Assembly (NCBI GenBank): GCA_045639125.1
Contig: JAZUCL010000015.1
Span: 1-64,000, forward strand
DNA from: JAZUCL01 sp045639125
Lineage (GTDB): Bacteria > Bacillota > Clostridia > Oscillospirales > QAMX01
DNA length: 64,000 bases
Reading direction: 5' to 3'
Both the position numbers and the translations under genes were made by a program. The notes beneath the pieces were generated by a model. It had not been told where the DNA came from and ran no database searches. It saw nothing but the letters and a program-made list of their open reading frames with translations. Positions 1 through 8,224 of this stretch are shown here, in pieces. Position 1 is the first letter of the stretch, and each line of letters begins with the position of its first letter.

Positions 1-57
1 TAGAGCAGGGGACTGAAAATCCCCGTGTCGGTGGTTCAATTCCGCCCGGAGGCACCA
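1..57 (+). tRNA. tRNA-Phe (GAA), 5' end cut by window edge
   Basis: Partial tRNA gene; its first part lies outside the window. The anticodon stem GGGGA/TCCCC (8-12 and 20-24) encloses a 7-base loop with anticodon GAA at 15-17, reading Phe codons. The T arm has the standard TTCAATT loop. The 3' acceptor strand CGGAGGC is followed by A and an encoded CCA at 55-57. A tRNA-Gly gene starts eight bases later, so this is the end of a tRNA cluster. Confidence 0.93.
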
Positions 58-65
58 CATATTTT

Positions 66-141
66 GCGGGTTTAGCTCATTTGGTAGAGCGCCACCTTGC
101 CAAGGTGGAGGTAGCGAGTTCGAGCCTCGTAACCCGCTCCA
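66..141 (+). tRNA. tRNA-Gly (GCC)
   Basis: Complete 76-base cloverleaf. The acceptor stem begins GCGGGTT and closes with AACCCGC. The anticodon stem CCACC/GGTGG (92-96, 104-108) holds anticodon GCC at 99-101. The T loop is TTCGAGC, and CCA is encoded at 139-141. It is probably co-transcribed with the tRNA-Phe just upstream and ends at the hairpin at 146-184. Confidence 0.96.
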
Positions 142-145
142 GTAA

Positions 146-184
146 GAAACGGCAATTTTCGTTATGAAAATTGCCGTTTCTTTT
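146..184 (+). terminator. Rho-independent terminator of the tRNA cluster
   Basis: A perfect 15-bp inverted repeat (146-160 and 166-180) with a 5-base loop, followed by TTTT. It lies directly after tRNA-Gly and before the 3' end of the convergent minus-strand gene, so it may also stop that gene. Confidence 0.85.
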
Positions 185-189
185 GCTTT

Positions 190-489
190 TTATTTATTCT
201 TTCTAAAACTTAAATAGCCACATACGATGAAATATACGGCGACAGCAAAACCTATAGGCCATTGTCTTATAACTGCACCTGTTGTTGTTATATCTAAAAC
301 TGCAAGCCATACGCCAACCAAAATACCAACAATAGAGCCCCACCATTTATCAGACGATAGAACTGCTCCTGCTAAAATTAGTAACGCACAAAAGACATAA
401 GCAATTGGTTCCAAATCTGCAATGATGAAAGCAAACACATAGAATATTAAGAAAATAATTGCAGGCAGAAAATATAATACCTTTTTCAT
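190..489 (-). CDS. small membrane protein of unknown function
   Basis: A 99-residue protein that is almost entirely hydrophobic: about three membrane segments (roughly residues 5-25, 28-46 and 50-90, the last perhaps split in two), then a short basic tail FRKNK. I do not recognise a family. The start is supported by a GAGGTGA ribosome-binding site just upstream on the minus strand, and a TATAAT-like hexamer lies at 533-538 without a convincing -35 box. The gene stands alone and faces the tRNA cluster. It resembles many small accessory membrane proteins, and no function can be assigned. Confidence 0.7.
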   Translation of the reverse strand: MKKVLYFLPAIIFLIFYVFAFIIADLEPIAYVFCALLILAGAVLSSDKWWGSIVGILVGVWLAVLDITTTGAVIRQWPIGFAVAVYFIVCGYLSFRKNK

Positions 490-655
490 ATTGTCACCTC
501 AAAACTATTGGAAATTTTTTGATTTTAGTTTAATTATAACGTAAACTTATTAAAATACATGCATTAAATTTTGAAGTATTTCTTACGAATTCTTTTTTAG
601 CAATATTTAACATTTTTTGCTTTAATTATTATTTAACAATTCTTCCAGAAATATC

Positions 656-683
656 TTGAATTTCTTGGTGATAATGTTATAAT
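656..683 (+). promoter_or_regulatory. sigma-A promoter of serC-serA
   Basis: TTGAAT (656-661), a 16-base spacer and TATAAT (678-683), about 57 bases upstream of serC. I see no T-box or other riboswitch features in the leader. Confidence 0.65.
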
Positions 684-740
684 ATATTTGTGTGATTATG
701 AGTACACATAAAGATAAAAATATATTAGGAGGAATACACT

Positions 741-1826
741 ATGAATTACGGTCGTACATTTAACTTTTCCGCGGGCCCCGCTATGATGCCAGAGACAGTT
801 TTGGAGGAAATTCGTGACGAGATGCTCAACTACCGAGGCAGCGGTATGTGCGTTATGGAGATGTCTCACCGCAGTGCTGTTTATCAGGAGATTGTTGATA
901 ACGCAGAGAAGGATCTTCGTGATTTGATGGGTATTCCGGATAACTATAAAGTTTTATTTATTCAAGGTGGTGCTACATTGCAGTTCTCTATGATTCCCAT
1001 GAATCTTATGAAGAACGGCAAGGCTGTTTATATTGAAACAGGTGCATGGTCAAAGAAGGCTATTGCAGAGGCTAAGAAGGTAGGCGAGGTTATCGTTGCC
1101 GCTTCTTCTAAGGATAAAAACTATTCTTATATTCCCGATTGCTCTGACCTTGACATTCCCGATGATTGTGACTATGTATACATCTGTGAGAATGAAACTA
1201 TCCACGGTGTTACCTGGAATAAACTTCCCAACACAAAGGGCAAGATTTTGGTTTCTGACCAGTCTTCCATGTTCCTTTCCAAGCCCTGTAACGTATCCGA
1301 TTACGGCGTAATCTATGGTGGTGTACAGAAGAACATCGGTCCTTCCGGTATGGCTATTGTTATTATCCGTGAAGACCTTATCCGTGATGATTTGGATAAT
1401 CTTCCCGTATATCTTCAGTATAAGACACACGCTGACAATGGTTCTATGTACAATACTCCCAACTGCTGGGCAATCTACTGCTGCGGCAAGGTGTTTGCAT
1501 ATCTGAAGTCCATCGGTGGTCTTGAAGCAATGCATAAGATTAACATTGAAAAAGCCAAGGTTATGTATGACTTCCTTGATTCTTCAAAGATGTTCACCGG
1601 TACTGTTGAAAAGGCTGACAGAAGTCTTATGAACGTTCCGTTCGTTACTGAGTCCAAGGAACTTGACGCTGAAGTTGTCGCTGCGACCAAGAAGGCAGGT
1701 TATGACAACTTGAAAGGTCACAAGTCTGTTGGCGGTCTTCGTGCATCTATATACAATGCTATGCCTAAGGAGGGCGTAGAGGCACTTGTTGAATTCCTAA
1801 AGAAATTCGAGTCAGAACACAAGTAA
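741..1826 (+). CDS. serC: phosphoserine aminotransferase
   Basis: A 361-residue PLP enzyme (class V aminotransferase fold) that converts 3-phosphohydroxypyruvate and glutamate to phosphoserine, the second step of serine synthesis; it can also serve pyridoxal phosphate synthesis. The N-terminal FNFSAGPAMMP motif, GGATLQFSMIP at 76-86 and the PLP lysine K197 in GGVQKNIGPSG are typical. Length matches the family. AGGAGG sits eight bases before the ATG. serA follows after 37 bases, so the first two steps of the pathway are probably one transcript. Confidence 0.96.
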   Translation: MNYGRTFNFSAGPAMMPETVLEEIRDEMLNYRGSGMCVMEMSHRSAVYQEIVDNAEKDLRDLMGIPDNYKVLFIQGGATLQFSMIPMNLMKNGKAVYIETGAWSKKAIAEAKKVGEVIVAASSKDKNYSYIPDCSDLDIPDDCDYVYICENETIHGVTWNKLPNTKGKILVSDQSSMFLSKPCNVSDYGVIYGGVQKNIGPSGMAIVIIREDLIRDDLDNLPVYLQYKTHADNGSMYNTPNCWAIYCCGKVFAYLKSIGGLEAMHKINIEKAKVMYDFLDSSKMFTGTVEKADRSLMNVPFVTESKELDAEVVAATKKAGYDNLKGHKSVGGLRASIYNAMPKEGVEALVEFLKKFESEHK

Positions 1827-1863
1827 ATTTATATTAAACGATAGAATTGAAAGAAGGGTTAAT

Positions 1864-2769
1864 ATGCGTATCCTCATTACTGATGGTATGGAGAAAAATG
1901 CCGTATCTAAACTTCGTGAATTAGGTTATGATGTAGTTGAAAAGTTTTATGAGCCTGACGACCTTGGTGCCGCTCTTGCAGAATTTGATGCAGTTGTAGT
2001 TCGCTCAAAAACTAAGGTGCGTGCCGTGCATATTGATGAGGCAAGCGAGGGAAATTTGAAACTCATTATTCGTGGCGGTGTAGGTGTAGATAATATTGAC
2101 GTTTCCTATGCTGAAAACAAGGGAATTGCAGTTCGTAATACACCTTGTGCAAGTTCTGCATCTGTCGCTGAACTTGCCCTTAGCCATATGTTTGCACTTG
2201 CTCGTTTTATTGGAATTTCAAATGTTACTATGAGAAATGGCGAATGGAATAAGAAACAGTATGAGGGTACTGAAATAGGCGGTAAGACACTTGGACTTAT
2301 CGGCTTTGGTCGTATTGCTCGTGAACTTGCAAAACGTGCTGAGGCACTTGGAATGAAAGTCGTTTACACTTGCCGTAGCGGTGCTAATTCTGATTATCCT
2401 CAGTATACATATATGCCATTAAATGATTTGTTGGCGGCTTGCGATTACGTTTCACTTCATATTCCCATGCCTGCTGATAAAACGCCGGTTCTTTCTGACG
2501 AACAACTTTCACTTATGAAACCAACGGCATTTCTTATTAATACTGCTCGTGGTGGTGTAGTTGATGAGTCTGCACTTTTACGTGCTCTTGATTCAGGAAC
2601 AATTGCAGGTGCAGGTTTAGACGTATTCGTTGAAGAACCAACTAAAAATGAAGCACTTTATTCCCATGCAAAAGTATCTGTTACACCTCATATTGGCGGA
2701 CAGACCTGTGAGGCACAGACACGAATTGGTGCTGAAATTGTTTCAATAATTGAAAACTTCTTTGCATAA
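1864..2769 (+). CDS. serA: D-3-phosphoglycerate dehydrogenase, short form
   Basis: A 301-residue NAD-dependent D-isomer 2-hydroxyacid dehydrogenase that makes 3-phosphohydroxypyruvate, the substrate of the preceding serC product. The Rossmann loop is GFGRIA at 147-152, with the last Gly of GxGxxG replaced by Ala. The likely catalytic residues are R229 (NTARGG), E258 and H276 (HIGGQT). It stops after the catalytic core and lacks the C-terminal ASB/ACT domains of long SerA proteins, so serine feedback through an ACT domain is not expected. Specificity rests partly on the neighbouring serC. Confidence 0.92.
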   Translation: MRILITDGMEKNAVSKLRELGYDVVEKFYEPDDLGAALAEFDAVVVRSKTKVRAVHIDEASEGNLKLIIRGGVGVDNIDVSYAENKGIAVRNTPCASSASVAELALSHMFALARFIGISNVTMRNGEWNKKQYEGTEIGGKTLGLIGFGRIARELAKRAEALGMKVVYTCRSGANSDYPQYTYMPLNDLLAACDYVSLHIPMPADKTPVLSDEQLSLMKPTAFLINTARGGVVDESALLRALDSGTIAGAGLDVFVEEPTKNEALYSHAKVSVTPHIGGQTCEAQTRIGAEIVSIIENFFA

Positions 2770-2782
2770 TCGGAGGTAACTT

Positions 2783-4036
2783 ATGTCAATAGTTAGAGCA
2801 TTTAAGGCAGTTCGTCCTACACCTGCACTTGCACAGGCGGTGGCGGCTTTACCCTATGACGTTATGAACAGCGATGAAGCACGCCGTATGGTAGAGGGGA
2901 ATCCTAACTCGTTTCTCCATGTAGATAAAGCAGAAATTGATTTGGATAAATCTATTGATTTGTATGACACACGTGTATATGAAAAGGCACGTGATAATAT
3001 GAATAAGATGATTAAAGATGGTGTGTTTATTCAAGACGAAAAGCCTTGCCTGTATATTTACAAGCAGGTAATGGACGGTCGTTCACAAGTAGGTATTGTT
3101 GGCTGTGCGTCAATTGACGATTATATGTCAAATACAATAAAGAAGCATGAGTTGACTCGTGCGGATAAGGAACAAGACCGTATAAATCACGTTGACTACT
3201 GTGACGCAAATACAGGCCCGATTTTCCTTACATATCGTCAAAAAGAAACAGTTGATTCACTTGTCAATAGCGTAATGTCAAGTAAGGCTCCTGTATATGA
3301 CTTTATAAGCGATGATGGTATCGGACATACAGTTTGGGTAGTTGATGACGAGTCAGTTATAAATGCCATTTGTAAAGAATTTGCCGCTGTAGACTGCCTT
3401 TATATTGCTGATGGTCACCATAGAAGTGCGTCTGCTGTACGTGTTGGTGTAAAACGCCGTGAGCAGTACCCTCAATATAATGGAAATGAGGAATTTAACT
3501 TCTTCTTGTCAGTTATTTTCCCTGACAACCAGTTGTACATTATGGACTATAACCGATTAGTTAAGGATCTTAACGGCAATTCAAAAGAGTCTTTTCTTGA
3601 AAAAGTAGGCGAGAAGTTTGATATTGCAGTATACGAGGGTGAGGGTGCATTAAAGCCTGAAAATAAACACAGTTACGGTATGTATCTTGATAAGAAATGG
3701 TATTTACTGACTGCTAAGAATGGCACATACGATGCAAATGATCCCGTTGCACGTCTTGACGTTTCCATTCTTCAAAACAACCTGCTCCATCCAATTCTTG
3801 GAATTGAAGATCCACGTACTGACAAGCGTATAGATTTTGTCGGTGGTATCCGTGGCATTTCTTACCTTTCTGATCGTGTTGACGATGGAAGTATGGCAGT
3901 TGCATTTTCCATGTTCCCGACAACGATGGATGACTTGATGGATATCGCAGATGCAGGAGCAATTATGCCTCCCAAATCTACATGGTTTGAACCAAAACTT
4001 CGTAGCGGTCTATTTATTCACAAACTGTCAGAATAA
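2783..4036 (+). CDS. DUF1015 family protein
   Basis: A 417-residue soluble protein of the DUF1015 family, recognised by PYDVMN near residue 25, KHELTRADKEQDR near 121 and the hallmark IADGHHR at 208-214. The biochemical role is not established to my knowledge. It starts 13 bases after serA with a GGAGGT ribosome-binding site, so it belongs to the serC-serA transcript. DUF1015 genes commonly sit next to serA/serC in anaerobes, which suggests a role around serine or phosphoserine metabolism; that link is inference. A strong terminator follows. Confidence 0.9.
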   Translation: MSIVRAFKAVRPTPALAQAVAALPYDVMNSDEARRMVEGNPNSFLHVDKAEIDLDKSIDLYDTRVYEKARDNMNKMIKDGVFIQDEKPCLYIYKQVMDGRSQVGIVGCASIDDYMSNTIKKHELTRADKEQDRINHVDYCDANTGPIFLTYRQKETVDSLVNSVMSSKAPVYDFISDDGIGHTVWVVDDESVINAICKEFAAVDCLYIADGHHRSASAVRVGVKRREQYPQYNGNEEFNFFLSVIFPDNQLYIMDYNRLVKDLNGNSKESFLEKVGEKFDIAVYEGEGALKPENKHSYGMYLDKKWYLLTAKNGTYDANDPVARLDVSILQNNLLHPILGIEDPRTDKRIDFVGGIRGISYLSDRVDDGSMAVAFSMFPTTMDDLMDIADAGAIMPPKSTWFEPKLRSGLFIHKLSE

Positions 4037-4041
4037 GTATA

Positions 4042-4080
4042 AAAATAATGGCATCTTCAAAATGAAGATGCCATTATTTT
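4042..4080. terminator. bidirectional terminator between DUF1015 gene and SLH gene
   Basis: A perfect 17-bp inverted repeat (4042-4058 and 4064-4080) with a 5-base loop. It is A-rich on the left and T-rich on the right, so it can end both converging transcripts. Confidence 0.88.
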
Positions 4081-4088
4081 ATGTCAAT

Positions 4089-5399
4089 TTATATCTCGGT
4101 TGGGCGAAATGTAAGACTTTCAGCCTTTTCTTCAACATCTGTTGAATTTATATCTGAAAAAGTGAAAGAAACGTGATAATCAACGTCAATTACTTCGCCA
4201 CTTTCTGTATTCCAAACATCTGTATACATAATCTCTGCTTTTTCAATTAACATCGTTTCTTTGTTGATTGTGATTATCATATCGTAATAGTAGTCACAAA
4301 TTGCTTTGGATGTTATATCGTAGAGCAAATTGTACTGATTGCTAAATCCTTTAAGTAGATACGACTCATTCGTTTCGCTACAATCAAACGCAGTAATGTA
4401 CTGTGCATTTGGTGCAAAAAGAATATGTACAGCAGAGTATGTACGTGCAAGGTCTTCGCCACAGTCTAATAGTTCGTTGTATTTTGGGATATTGTTTGTA
4501 GTTTTAGACTCAAGAAACATTCCGTTTCTATTGCAGTAGAGATTTTGAGTCAGCGTTTCTGTATTTTTATCAATAGTTGTATCTAATTTTGTCGTGTATA
4601 CGGCTGTGTTTGAAGTTAAGTTTGAATAGACTGTGCATTGGTATGCTTCTTTTGACTGCTTTTTTGTTGTGTTGTTATAAGTCGTATAAGTTCCACACTG
4701 CGTCATAGTATAATTTTCAAGGCTATTCATTGCATCTAAAACATCTGACATAACCTCATAAGTCTTTGATGAATCAAGAAGCACGTCAGCGTGAACGGAA
4801 GTATATGAGGCGTTTATTTTCTCAGAAACTATTTTACACAGAGGAAGGTTCTCACCCTTAGGAATGAAGCGAAGTGCATTGTACATAGCAACTGTTGCAC
4901 CATCACGGTCGAAGTTATTTGAAACGGCTTCTGACTCATCAGAAGATAAAATTCCGATTTCTTGTGCAAAGGAGAGGACATTTTTATACTCAAAGTCACC
5001 ATTCTTCTCACTATATCCAAGGACACGAAGAATCATTGCATAAAACTCCTGTGCAGACACAGCCTTTTGCGGTGCAAATGAAGTATTGGATATACCATTT
5101 ATATATCCACTTTCATAGATATATCCAACATCATTGCTTGCCCATTGGGGAACATCTGTAAAAGGGTGAGAGTGGGTGTGTACAACAGCCTCAAACTCAC
5201 CGCCGATTAGTCTGTTTATGAGTACGGCTGACTCAGCACGAGTAAGGCTTTTGTTTAACTCAAGTCCTTTGTCTGTACCACGTAAAAATTCGCATAGTAT
5301 CATTTTGTCAAGAAAAGGTTGTGAGCGTGGAGTCTCGGCCGCAAATGTAAAGGACATAAGGGTAATGGCGGACATAATTGCACAAATGATTTTTTTCAT
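4089..5399 (-). CDS. secreted SLH-domain protein with unknown C-terminal domain
   Basis: A 436-residue exported protein. A signal peptide covers residues 1-20 (basic start, hydrophobic core, likely cleavage after FTFA). Three S-layer homology repeats follow at about 25-65, 80-129 (FTDVPQWASNDVGYIYESGYINGI-type) and 135-176, and should anchor it to the cell wall. Residues about 205-436 form a domain rich in Thr, Tyr and Asn with beta-strand periodicity that I cannot place firmly; it recalls LolA/LppX-like lipoprotein folds, which is a guess. An AAAGGTGA site precedes the ATG, and a good promoter lies upstream. It stands as a single gene. Confidence 0.85.
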   Translation of the reverse strand: MKKIICAIMSAITLMSFTFAAETPRSQPFLDKMILCEFLRGTDKGLELNKSLTRAESAVLINRLIGGEFEAVVHTHSHPFTDVPQWASNDVGYIYESGYINGISNTSFAPQKAVSAQEFYAMILRVLGYSEKNGDFEYKNVLSFAQEIGILSSDESEAVSNNFDRDGATVAMYNALRFIPKGENLPLCKIVSEKINASYTSVHADVLLDSSKTYEVMSDVLDAMNSLENYTMTQCGTYTTYNNTTKKQSKEAYQCTVYSNLTSNTAVYTTKLDTTIDKNTETLTQNLYCNRNGMFLESKTTNNIPKYNELLDCGEDLARTYSAVHILFAPNAQYITAFDCSETNESYLLKGFSNQYNLLYDITSKAICDYYYDMIITINKETMLIEKAEIMYTDVWNTESGEVIDVDYHVSFTFSDINSTDVEEKAESLTFRPTEI

Positions 5400-5441
5400 G
5401 TATCTTCACCTTTCACGGATAATATAAGTTCGTATGTTTAT

Positions 5442-5470
5442 ATCATATATCGAAAATTACGTGAGGTCAA
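5442..5470 (-). promoter_or_regulatory. sigma-A promoter of the SLH gene
   Basis: On the minus strand: TTGACC (5470-5465), a 17-base spacer and TATGAT (5447-5442), about 43 bases before the start codon. Confidence 0.68.
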
Positions 5471-5497
5471 GATGAATTAAGACGAATAAACAAAAAT

Positions 5498-5526
5498 TTG
5501 AAATTTATGGTGATTTGTGGTATAAT
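5498..5526 (+). promoter_or_regulatory. sigma-A promoter of the pseudouridine synthase gene
   Basis: TTGAAA (5498-5503), a 17-base spacer and TATAAT (5521-5526), with TGG just before the -10 (extended -10). It is divergent from the SLH promoter 28 bases away. Confidence 0.75.
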
Positions 5527-5558
5527 ACTAAGCAGATATAACGAAAGGGAAATTGACC

Positions 5559-6518
5559 ATGAGAGAGATCATAGTGGGTGAGAATGATGCAGGAAAAAGA
5601 CTTGACCATTTCCTTATGAAAGCGATGCCTGCGTTACCGCCATCACTTCGTCAAAAGTTCTTGCGTACAAAGCATATAAAACGAAATGGAAAACGTGCTG
5701 AAGCCGGTGATAAACTTCAAACCGGCGATGTTTTGCGTTTCTTTATACATGATGATTTTTTTATAAAGCCTGATTCTGATGCGGCGTATCGCACACTTTC
5801 CCCAAAACTTACAATTGTATATGAGGATGAAAATATTCTTCTTGTAGACAAGCCTGTTGGACTTGTTGTACATGAGGATGAGTCAGAAACAGTAAATACC
5901 CTAATAAATCATATTAAAGCGTATTTATATAAAAAGGGTGCGTGGAATCCTGACAACGAATTGAGTTTTACACCTGCACTTTGTAATAGAATTGACCGTA
6001 ACACACAAGGAATCGTTATTGCAGCAAAGACTGCAGCAGCACTACGTATACTTAATCAAAAGATTAAAGATAGAGAACTTCATAAATACTATCTGTGCGT
6101 TGTACACGGTGAAATGGAGAAGAAAAACGGCATCTTAAAAAGTTATTTAAGACGAGATTTGAACGAGAAAAGAGTGTATGTATACGACACACCTCAAAAG
6201 GACGCAAAGACCGCTATAACTAACTATAGGACTATTGCCGTTTCAAACGATTTGTCTCTTATTGAATGTGAGTTAATTACAGGGCGTACCCATCAGATAC
6301 GTGCCCAATTTGCCCATGTAGGACACCCTCTACTTGGCGACGGGAAATATGGCACTAATTTGCTTAATAAAGAGTACGGAGAGAAACACCAGGCACTATG
6401 CTCATATAAACTTACGTTTGATTTTACTACCTCTGCAGAGGAACTTGAATATCTAAATCATAAAAGTTTTTCCGTAAATAGTGTACCATTTGCTAAAAAA
6501 TTTTTTCAAAATCGATAA
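5559..6518 (+). CDS. RluA-family rRNA pseudouridine synthase
   Basis: A 319-residue protein with an N-terminal S4 RNA-binding domain (about 11-60) and a RluA-type catalytic domain. The catalytic Asp is D146 in NRIDRNTQG; the usual HRLDR starts with His, and the Asn variant is frequent in clostridial paralogues. It should isomerise uridines in 23S rRNA (RluC/RluD type); the exact position cannot be told from sequence. I place the start at the ATG at 5559 rather than the TTG at 5553, because the GAAAGGGA site (5543-5550) is then eight bases away instead of two. It is monocistronic with its own promoter. Confidence 0.9.
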   Translation: MREIIVGENDAGKRLDHFLMKAMPALPPSLRQKFLRTKHIKRNGKRAEAGDKLQTGDVLRFFIHDDFFIKPDSDAAYRTLSPKLTIVYEDENILLVDKPVGLVVHEDESETVNTLINHIKAYLYKKGAWNPDNELSFTPALCNRIDRNTQGIVIAAKTAAALRILNQKIKDRELHKYYLCVVHGEMEKKNGILKSYLRRDLNEKRVYVYDTPQKDAKTAITNYRTIAVSNDLSLIECELITGRTHQIRAQFAHVGHPLLGDGKYGTNLLNKEYGEKHQALCSYKLTFDFTTSAEELEYLNHKSFSVNSVPFAKKFFQNR

Positions 6519-6544
6519 AACCTTATAAAATATGGTAATTCTAC

Positions 6545-6573
6545 TTGACAGTACATGTGATGTAGTATACTAT
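6545..6573 (+). promoter_or_regulatory. sigma-A promoter of the serine dehydratase operon
   Basis: A consensus TTGACA at 6545-6550 followed by TATACT (6566-6571, 15-base spacer) or TACTAT (6568-6573, 17-base spacer). Confidence 0.65.
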
Positions 6574-6624
6574 CAATAAATAATGAATTCGTTTTCAAAC
6601 AGAACAAAAGAGTAGGAGAGCAGT

Positions 6625-7287
6625 ATGTCGGTTTCTATTTTTAATATTACAGGGCCTATTACTATTGGCCCTTCAAGTTCACATACGGCAGGGGCTGTGC
6701 GAATTGGCAGAGTTGCCCGCCGAATTTCAGGCGGTGCAATTAAAAATGCTCGCATTACATTTTATGGCTCATTTGCTGAAACGTATCAGGGGCACGGTAC
6801 AAATCTTGCTATTATTGGCGGTTTACTTGGTCTTGAAATGAGCGATCCAAACATAAAACACAGTATGGAAATTGCTGAAAAATCAGGTCTAAACTACGAG
6901 ATTAAGACTGCTTTTGACCCACGTTATCACCCAAATACTGTACGTATTGAGGCAAATGGTGAAGGTAGAAATATAAATATTCGTGCTTCAAGTATCGGTG
7001 GCGGTGCAATCAGTCTTGACTGCATGAATGGTTACGAGATGGAAATTTCATGCACATCTCCAACACTAATTATTGCCCATAAGGATATGCCGGGTCTTAT
7101 TGCATCTGCATCGGACATTTTGGCGCAAAAGGGTTATAATATTGGCTCTATGAAACTTAGCCGTTCTCGTCGAGGTGGTGACGCTATCGTTGTGTTTGAA
7201 GTTGATACAGAAGTAGATGAGTTGACATTTATCCGTCTTAATGCGTTAGCACAAGTTAATGAGATAATCTATATACCTAAAATTTAA
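6625..7287 (+). CDS. sdaAB: L-serine dehydratase, iron-sulfur type, beta subunit
   Basis: A 220-residue beta subunit of the two-subunit, PLP-independent L-serine dehydratase, which deaminates serine to pyruvate and ammonia. The family signature GPSSSHTAG is at 15-23. An ACT-type domain occupies about 146-220 (PGLIASASDILAQKGYNIG). AGGAGAG precedes the ATG. The alpha subunit gene follows after 18 bases; both subunits are needed for activity. The gene lies 2.6 kb downstream of the serine synthesis genes but on its own promoter. Confidence 0.96.
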   Translation: MSVSIFNITGPITIGPSSSHTAGAVRIGRVARRISGGAIKNARITFYGSFAETYQGHGTNLAIIGGLLGLEMSDPNIKHSMEIAEKSGLNYEIKTAFDPRYHPNTVRIEANGEGRNINIRASSIGGGAISLDCMNGYEMEISCTSPTLIIAHKDMPGLIASASDILAQKGYNIGSMKLSRSRRGGDAIVVFEVDTEVDELTFIRLNALAQVNEIIYIPKI

Positions 7288-7305
7288 TTGTTGAAAGGAT
7301 ACGAA

Positions 7306-8187
7306 ATGAGTTTTACAAGTTTGCATGAATTGTTAGATAATGCCGCTACACGAGAAATACCTGTTTCCGAAATGGTACTTCTTGCTGAAAGTGAAAATAC
7401 AGGCATTTCTGTTGAAACTATAAGAAATAATATGGCAGAAGCATTGCGTGTAATGAAGAAGGCTGTTTCAAGTGGACTTGTTGACGGCATTGTTTCTGTT
7501 AGCGGACTGACAGGCGGTAGTGCTGTGAAGATGAATAATTACCGTCAAAACGATACCCCTCTTAATGGCGTTTTGACGTCAAAGGCAATGGCTTATGCAT
7601 TGGCTTGCTCAGAAATCAATGCTTCTATGGGTATTATTGTTGCAGCCCCTACGGCAGGCTCTTGCGGTATTTTGCCGGGCGTACTAATTGCGTGCGGTGA
7701 GGAACTTAACTGCAATGATGAGGATTTAATTCGTGCTTTGTTTACAGCCTCAGGTGTTGGTGCTGTAATTGCCACTCGTGCAACACTTTCAGGTGCGCAG
7801 GGAGGTTGTCAGGCAGAATGTGGAAGCGCCGCTGCAATGGCGGCTGCCGCTGCTTGTGAGTTAAAGGGTCAAAGTGCTGACATTTGTATGCAGGCTGCTA
7901 CCCTTGCACTAAAAAATGTTCTTGGTCTTGCTTGTGATCCTGTATGTGGACTCGTTGAAGTACCATGTGTTAAGCGTAATGGTGTGTTTGCTTCAATTGC
8001 ACTTGCGGCGGCTGATCTTGCAATGGCAGGTATTAGAAGTGTTATTCCACCTGATGAAGTTATTGATGCAATGTATGAAATTGGAACATCCTTGCCGTCA
8101 TCACTGCGTGAAACTGCTTGTGGCGGTTTGGCTGTTACACCAACAGGAATAAAACTCAAAGAGAAAATGAGAAACTCAATGAGTTAA
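7306..8187 (+). CDS. sdaAA: L-serine dehydratase, iron-sulfur type, alpha subunit
   Basis: A 293-residue catalytic subunit carrying the [4Fe-4S] cluster that activates serine. Candidate ligands are C168/C172 (GCQAECG), C210 (CDPVCG) and C221 (VPCVKRN). Glycine- and alanine-rich stretches (APTAGSCGILPG, AAAMAAAAA) are typical. I choose the ATG at 7306 because the GAAAGGA site at 7293-7299 fits it; the TTG at 7288 would precede that site. The enzyme should be oxygen-sensitive, in line with an anaerobic host. Confidence 0.96.
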   Translation: MSFTSLHELLDNAATREIPVSEMVLLAESENTGISVETIRNNMAEALRVMKKAVSSGLVDGIVSVSGLTGGSAVKMNNYRQNDTPLNGVLTSKAMAYALACSEINASMGIIVAAPTAGSCGILPGVLIACGEELNCNDEDLIRALFTASGVGAVIATRATLSGAQGGCQAECGSAAAMAAAAACELKGQSADICMQAATLALKNVLGLACDPVCGLVEVPCVKRNGVFASIALAAADLAMAGIRSVIPPDEVIDAMYEIGTSLPSSLRETACGGLAVTPTGIKLKEKMRNSMS

Positions 8188-8224
8188 TAGAAAATATATT
8201 AGTAATATAATTAGGTTAATTATT

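Noticed and set aside
490..740. T-box or serine riboswitch in the serC leader
   Set aside because: The leader after the promoter is only about 50 bases, with no T-box sequence and no terminator hairpin.
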